Shown here: piece after piece, positions 4,710-8,506 of the stretch
How positions within the stretch are numbered: the stretch's first letter is position 1
How the letters are laid out: every line of letters begins with the position of its first letter
Source: Campylobacteraceae bacterium
Lineage (GTDB): Bacteria > Campylobacterota > Campylobacteria > Campylobacterales > Sulfurovaceae
NCBI GenBank assembly: GCA_027023145.1
Contig: JALVWV010000241.1
Span: 1 to 8,506, forward strand
Length of the DNA stretch: 8,506 nucleotides
Direction of reading: 5' to 3'
Program-made: the position numbers and the translations under genes
The notes under the pieces: generated by a model
Database searches by the model: none
What the model was told of the DNA's origin: nothing
Seen by the model: only the letters and a program-made list of their open reading frames with translations

Positions 4710-5924
4710 ATGCTCAACTTAAATGCCATCCAAAATGCCGCCAATCGCCTCGAAGAGGTCATCCACCATACCCCCATGTCCCATGCCCCGATCCTCAGTG
4801 AAATGACCGGGCTGGAGATTTACATCAAAAAAGAGAATCTCCAGCGTACCGGCTCGTTCAAACTCCGAGGGGCGTTTAATAAAATCGCTACTCTTATCGA
4901 AGCGGACCGTCGCAATGGGGTCGTAGCTGCAAGTGCTGGCAATCATGCTCAGGGGGTAGCATTTGCCGCCAAGCACTTCGGGATCGACGGGACGATCGTC
5001 ATGCCTGAGTCCACTCCGCTGACCAAAGTGATGGGGGTCAAGGAGCTAGGCTCTGAAGTGATTCTTCACGGGACCAACTACGATGAAGCCTATGCATATG
5101 CGACTGGCTATGCCAGAGAACATGGCAAAGATTTCGTCCACCCTTTTGCCGACGAAGAGGTGATGGCAGGGCAGGGGACAATTGCATTGGAGATGCTCGA
5201 GCAGCTTCCTGAGCTTGATGCGATCGTGGTGCCTGTTGGTGGAGGGGGACTCATCTCCGGGATGGCTACAGCTGCCAAAGCCCTCAAGCCAGAGATTACC
5301 ATCATTGGGATTTCAGCCGAAGGGGCTCCGGCGATGAAACAATCCTACGATGCTGGGCGCCCCATCGACACCACCAGTGTCCGCACTATTGCCGACGGGA
5401 TCGCAGTGCGGGATACTTCGCCGGTGACACTGGAGTATATTCTGAATCATGTGGATATCTTCGATACCGTCTGTGAAGATGAGATTGCCAATGCGATCCT
5501 GTTTCTCCTCGAGCGCCAGAAATTACTGGTCGAAGGGGCTGGATCGGTCGGGATCGCGGCAGCGATGCATCGGCACTTGATGGATCTGCCGAAAGGGAGC
5601 CGGGTCGGGATCGTCCTCAGCGGGGGCAATATCGATGTCACGATGCTCTCTCTCATCATCGAAAAAGGTCTCATGAAGTCGTACCGTAAGATGAAGCTCG
5701 TTATTACCCTGGTGGATAAGCCCGGTGCCCTCATGCACTTGACCGATGCGCTGCGCACCGTGCAGGCGAACATCGTCCAGATTGGTTATGACCGCACCTC
5801 GACTGACTTGGAGTTCGGCGATGCCCATGTGACGGTCGCACTTGAGACCAAAGGCAAGGAGCACCAAGAAGAGGTGCGCCGAACGTTGCGCGAGAATGGT
5901 TTTCCTTTCAGAGAAGAGCATTGA
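4710..5924 (+). CDS. ilvA: Threonine ammonia-lyase (threonine dehydratase) with one ACT domain
   Basis: A PLP-dependent enzyme that converts L-threonine to 2-oxobutanoate and ammonia, the first step towards isoleucine. At 404 aa it is the medium form with one C-terminal ACT domain, shorter than E. coli IlvA (514 aa, two ACT-like domains) and longer than TdcB. The catalytic domain has the PLP lysine K51 in GSFKLRGA (48-55), the substrate loop ASAGNHAQG (74-82), the phosphate-binding VGGGGLISG (176-184) and LSGGN (303-307). The ACT domain starts at about 328 (KLVITLVDKPGAL) and runs to the end; it is expected to sense isoleucine or valine, although catabolic forms exist. AGGA at 4700-4703 precedes the ATG by 6 bases. 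The following phosphatase gene begins 2 bases after the stop, so they form one operon. Confidence 0.95.
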   Translation: MLNLNAIQNAANRLEEVIHHTPMSHAPILSEMTGLEIYIKKENLQRTGSFKLRGAFNKIATLIEADRRNGVVAASAGNHAQGVAFAAKHFGIDGTIVMPESTPLTKVMGVKELGSEVILHGTNYDEAYAYATGYAREHGKDFVHPFADEEVMAGQGTIALEMLEQLPELDAIVVPVGGGGLISGMATAAKALKPEITIIGISAEGAPAMKQSYDAGRPIDTTSVRTIADGIAVRDTSPVTLEYILNHVDIFDTVCEDEIANAILFLLERQKLLVEGAGSVGIAAAMHRHLMDLPKGSRVGIVLSGGNIDVTMLSLIIEKGLMKSYRKMKLVITLVDKPGALMHLTDALRTVQANIVQIGYDRTSTDLEFGDAHVTVALETKGKEHQEEVRRTLRENGFPFREEH

Positions 5925-5926
5925 AT

Positions 5927-6844
5927 ATGACCAAATATACCGTAGGGATCGATCTGGGATCCAATACACTGCGAGCTGCGGCATACAACTGTACCACAGG
6001 AATGTTTGAGGTGACATACGGCACGATCGTCAAGACTGCTGATGGACTGGCTCAGACCGGACGTATCTCTGATGGCGCAGTCCAGCGGGTGATTACCGGG
6101 CTGAATGCAATGCAGGAGGCAATTGATTTTTCCGAAGCCTCAGTGCGTGCCGTGACGACCGAAGCGATGCGTCGGGCGGGCAATGCCGGGGAAGTGCTGG
6201 CACGGATTGCCGGGGAGACAGGTGTTGCTTTTGATGTGATCGACGGTGAAGAAGAGGCACGGTTGACCCTTTCGGCGGTGCGCCATCGCCTGAAACAACT
6301 CACACCGGACGCCACCGATGAGAGCCTGGCTCTTGTAGATATTGGCGGAGGATCGACGGAACTGATTTTTGCTTATCCGGACGGGACGATCGTCTTACAG
6401 AGTTTTCCGCTGGGGATCGTGACTCTTTCACAGAGTCATGCGGATCTCGATGCTATTGATGAAGCCTTGCCAGAAGTGATGCTCCCCATCGAGCGCTTCG
6501 TCGCCGAAGTGTATGTCGACGGGGGTCGCCCCGACCGCTTCGTCGCCACCGCCGGGACACCGACGAGTGTGGCGTCGATGCAGCTGGGGATGGAGTACGA
6601 CACCTACGATCCGAAGCGGATCAACGGTACTGAGCTGAGCATCCACGCCCCCCGTTATTATCTTGACAAGCTTTTGGCTATGCCGATGGATCAGCGTGAA
6701 CGCACCGTCGGGGTAGGGCGGGCGGATTTGGTCACGGCGGGGATACTAATCTTTGACCGGTTGTATCGGATACTGGGGTTTGAAGCGTGTACGGTGATCG
6801 ACGACGGGTTGCGGGAAGGGGTGGCGCTGTCGTTGTGTGGGTAG
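5927..6844 (+). CDS. Ppx/GppA-family phosphatase
   Basis: A 305-aa member of the ASKHA-fold exopolyphosphatase / guanosine pentaphosphate phosphohydrolase family, close to the 300-aa single-module length (E. coli Ppx has an extra C-terminal HD-like domain). Visible motifs are the phosphate-1 loop GIDLGSNTLR (7-16), TTEAMRRAGN (77-86), IDGEEEAR (105-112, with the likely catalytic Glu), the phosphate-2 loop LVDIGGGSTEL (136-146), PLG (161-163), ATAGTPTS (207-214), VGVGRADLVTAG (261-272) and DDGLREGV (292-299). It hydrolyses terminal phosphates of polyphosphate and/or converts pppGpp to ppGpp; sequence alone does not separate these. I use the ATG at 5927 because AAGAG stands 8 bases before it; a TTG at 5921 overlapping the ilvA stop is possible but lies too close to the same site. 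The gene is very likely co-transcribed with ilvA. Confidence 0.92.
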   Translation: MTKYTVGIDLGSNTLRAAAYNCTTGMFEVTYGTIVKTADGLAQTGRISDGAVQRVITGLNAMQEAIDFSEASVRAVTTEAMRRAGNAGEVLARIAGETGVAFDVIDGEEEARLTLSAVRHRLKQLTPDATDESLALVDIGGGSTELIFAYPDGTIVLQSFPLGIVTLSQSHADLDAIDEALPEVMLPIERFVAEVYVDGGRPDRFVATAGTPTSVASMQLGMEYDTYDPKRINGTELSIHAPRYYLDKLLAMPMDQRERTVGVGRADLVTAGILIFDRLYRILGFEACTVIDDGLREGVALSLCG

Positions 6845-6879
6845 GTGTTGCGTGTTAAGTACTATGTGTTACGTTTTTT
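6845..6879. repeat. Degenerate 7-bp tandem repeat after the phosphatase gene
   Basis: Immediately after the stop codon the sequence can be read as five heptads: GTGTTGC, GTGTTAA, GTACTAT, GTGTTAC and GTTTTTT. Three match GTGTTR closely. It marks the boundary between GC-richer and AT-rich DNA. The trailing T7 could also serve as a poor termination signal, but I see no stem before it. Confidence 0.35.
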
Positions 6880-6940
6880 TGAGTTGAAGCCCAAATTTTG
6901 ATACAAGGAAAAGATTTTGGCATGTGTAAATGAGTGGAAA

Positions 6941-8066
6941 ATGAGAAAGTATATATTTTTGCTTATGTTTATGACTGCAAGTCTGTATGCAGGTAATCAT
7001 GTTGATACGGTGGTTCAGGACTTTATGCAAAGAAGCGGAGTCGTCGGTATGTCGGTAGCTGTGGTAAAAAAAAGGAAAAATTGTTTTTGCCAGAGGATAC
7101 GGTATGGCAAACAGATCAACACAGGAAAAAGTTGCTCCTTCCCATCAATTTAGAATTGCCAGCATTACAAAGCCGATAACAGCAGCAGCCATTATGAGAT
7201 TGGTTCAGGAGGAAAAAATCAAACTGGAGGATAGAGTGTTTGGTGACTCCAGGCACAAAGGTATTTTGACATTGGATTATGTGAGATATGGGAAAATAGT
7301 ACCCAATGATCATTTGTTTGATATCAAAGTGATCCATTTACTGGAACATACCAGTGGAAACTGGTACAACAAAAAACGCTCAGTACTTACAAACACACGA
7401 TACAAGGGATTGAAATTTATCCACCATGTGTTGGCAAAACAAAAAAGAGATAATTTTGATCTCTTTGAAGCGGGTGAAGAATACAAATATTCTAATTTTG
7501 GCTACTATGTTCTGGGACTTATTATAGAAGCAAAAACCAATATGAAATACGAAGACTATATACGCAATGTTTTATTGGCCGATTATCCGACAATAGATTT
7601 TTATCCCAAAAGCAAATTTACGAATAATGAAGTCAAGTACTATCCCGGCAAAAAAAGATTATATTCCAATGGTACGGTGGCAAAACTTTTCAGTGCAGGA
7701 GGGGTTGTGTCCTCCGCTGCCGATCTTGCAATGTTTGGCTCACAATTTGATACAGACAACTTTGGCGGTATCAATAATTTGGGATTAAACAAACACAGTG
7801 TTAATCTCATAAAAACTCCCCAGACGCAAGGTGCTAAAAAAGCACGATATTCAAAAGGATGGGTCATCCCTTTTTCGGATAAAAGAAGATGGTGGCATTC
7901 CGGCAAGATAACGGCTACTCGCTCCATGTTGCTGTGTGATGATAAACATTCAAGAGTGATACCTCAAACCTGTGTAGCCATTTTGATCAATACTGAAATT
8001 AATAAAAGCTTCAGAAGAAAGCTTGCCGGTTTAGCCAGGAAAATAGGAAGTTCGGTTGCAAAATAA
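6941..8066 (+). pseudogene. Secreted serine hydrolase of the beta-lactamase/PBP fold, frame broken at an A8 tract
   Basis: Read through one frameshift this would be a 374-aa protein. The signal peptide MRKYIFLLMFMTASLYA is followed by a beta-lactamase-like domain (PF00144 type): SITK (S74, K77; the SxxK nucleophile and base), YSN (Y183, S184, N185) and an HSG triad motif near residues 319-321. Such enzymes are DD-peptidases, esterases or beta-lactamase-like hydrolases in the periplasm; substrate unknown. In the given sequence the first frame runs from 6941 to a stop at 7153 (70 aa) and the second from about 7074 to 8066. They join at eight A's (7066-7073): with seven, the product reads VVKKGKIVFARGYG, typical of the family. 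So it is a one-base frameshift, a sequencing error, or a slippage site. A TTG at 6917 with AAGGAA upstream is an alternative start, but the signal peptide favours 6941. Codon use is AT-rich, unlike the genes to the left. Confidence 0.82.
7066..7073 (+). repeat. A8 homopolymer at the frameshift point
   Basis: Eight consecutive A's, followed by GG and five more A's (7076-7080). Removing one A restores the serine hydrolase frame. Tracts of this length are slippage-prone in replication, transcription and sequencing, and Campylobacterota are known for homopolymer phase variation, although usually with G/C tracts. Confidence 0.9.
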
Positions 8067-8168
8067 GTCCAACTTACGGGTGTTCCCTTGTTCCATTTGG
8101 TCACGTTTTTTCGTTTTGTATAAGAGTAGGTTATGAAGTCTGCGGGGATGTTCGTTGTGATTTTTTTG

Positions 8169-8264
8169 CTATTCCCGCTGGGAAGTTATCTCGAAAACAC
8201 TATACGTCAATGTCGCTACAAATCCCAAAGCAACAAGCAGTATCATTATGGTAGCTATATCCAT
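8169..8264 (-). CDS. 31-aa single-span membrane microprotein
   Basis: A short frame whose ATG (8264-8262) shares one base with the TAA of the upstream 76-aa gene (TAATG), preceded by AAAGGA (8276-8271) at a 6-base spacing. The product is one hydrophobic helix (about residues 5-23, IMILLVALGFVATLTYSVF) with a short polar tail ending in SQRE. The strong ribosome site and stop-start overlap argue that it is translated and coupled to its partner. I recognise no family. Possible roles are a small subunit of a membrane complex or a regulator of its partner; neither is shown. A plus-strand frame of 75 codons covers the same DNA but is less convincing. Confidence 0.6.
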   Translation of the reverse strand: MDIATIMILLVALGFVATLTYSVFEITSQRE

Positions 8265-8494
8265 TACAAATCCTTTAAACTTTTTATCTCTTTGTGGAGC
8301 TTTTTATTGATAATGATGAAGCCAAGCATTGCTATAAAGATAATAAAAATACCAAGGTAGAACATCAATCCATTTTTTCCAGAAAGATATAATTTTGCTA
8401 TTCCCGCACCCATTGACAGCATAATGGCGAGTATAAACCCAAGATATACCCTCAAAGTTGTTATGAATTCTTTTACCTCGTCTATTTTTGCCAT
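8264..8494 (-). CDS. 76-aa small membrane protein, two predicted spans
   Basis: The product has an amphipathic charged start (MAKIDEVKEFITTLRVY), a first hydrophobic span at about residues 17-36 (LGFILAIMLSMGAGIAKLYL), a Ser-Gly-Lys-Asn-Gly turn (38-42), a second span at about 43-62, and a Lys-rich tail (NKKLHKEIKSLKDL). The charge pattern suggests both ends in the cytoplasm. It is the first gene of a two-gene set with the 31-aa frame. GGAG lies only one base before the ATG, which is too close, so either translation is leaderless (a TATAAT sits 6 bases upstream) or the true start is outside the window. I recognise no named family. Confidence 0.72.
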   Translation of the reverse strand: MAKIDEVKEFITTLRVYLGFILAIMLSMGAGIAKLYLSGKNGLMFYLGIFIIFIAMLGFIIINKKLHKEIKSLKDL

Positions 8495-8499
8495 ACTCC

Positions 8500-8505
8500 A
8501 TTATA
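8500..8505 (-). promoter_or_regulatory. Possible -10 element immediately before the small membrane gene pair
   Basis: On the minus strand TATAAT occupies 8505-8500. Transcription would start about 6-8 bases on, at or next to the ATG at 8494, giving a leaderless mRNA. The -35 region is outside the window, so this is only a suggestion. Confidence 0.3.
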
Positions 8506-8506
8506 C

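Noticed and set aside
8133..8360. 75-codon plus-strand frame with a signal-like N-terminus
   Set aside because: It is opposite the two minus-strand membrane genes, which have the better evidence (AAAGGA site, TAATG junction, coherent spans); the hydrophobic start is probably coincidental.
1..8506. CRISPR array, tRNA, insertion sequence or toxin-antitoxin locus
   Set aside because: No regularly spaced direct repeats, cloverleaf, transposase or recognisable toxin-antitoxin pair could be identified on either strand.

Overview
The window looks like a chromosomal segment from a Campylobacterota (epsilonproteobacterial) genome, perhaps a Sulfurovum- or Nitratifractor-like sulfur/hydrogen oxidiser. 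This placement is an inference from protein style and the moderate-to-high GC of the core genes, not from a search. Most of the window (1-6844) is ordinary core genome. From about 6845 to the end the DNA turns clearly AT-rich and holds accessory-type genes.

Layout. Positions 1-838 (minus strand) hold an Rrf2-family regulator with three cysteines, followed by a DHH-family phosphoesterase that runs off the left edge; the two genes overlap by four bases (ATGA). A 150-bp divergent intergenic region with three inverted repeats separates them from rpsO (989-1258, plus strand), which ends at a strong intrinsic terminator. The 354-bp gap 1259-1612 contains that terminator, a cluster of REP-like palindromes (1346-1469) and a textbook sigma-70 promoter for grpE. 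grpE (1613-2176) and dnaK (2266-4143) form the DnaK chaperone locus. A hairpin plus T-run and a separate -10 element between them suggest that dnaK can be transcribed apart from grpE. hrcA is not next to grpE, and no CIRCE element is seen. Instead, a sequence resembling the HspR operator (HAIR) overlaps the -35 of the grpE promoter, and a weaker one lies between grpE and dnaK.

Convergent to dnaK is a CoA-binding-domain protein gene (4216-4659, minus). It is divergent from an ilvA (threonine ammonia-lyase with one ACT domain, 4710-5924) and Ppx/GppA-phosphatase (5927-6844) operon. IlvA feeds isoleucine synthesis; the Ppx/GppA protein probably acts on polyphosphate or (p)ppGpp.

The AT-rich right end begins with a degenerate 7-bp repeat. 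A secreted serine hydrolase of the beta-lactamase/penicillin-binding-protein fold follows (6941-8066). Its reading frame is broken by one extra A in an A8 tract, while all later catalytic motifs are intact. On the minus strand two tiny membrane-protein genes (8494-8264 and 8264-8169) overlap by one base (TAATG). The second is 31 codons long with a good ribosome binding site. I recognise no family for this pair.

No tRNA, rRNA, CRISPR array, transposase or complete mobile element is visible. The most rewarding leads are the HspR-like operator at grpE, the A8 frameshift in the serine hydrolase, the REP-like cluster and the coupled small membrane proteins.
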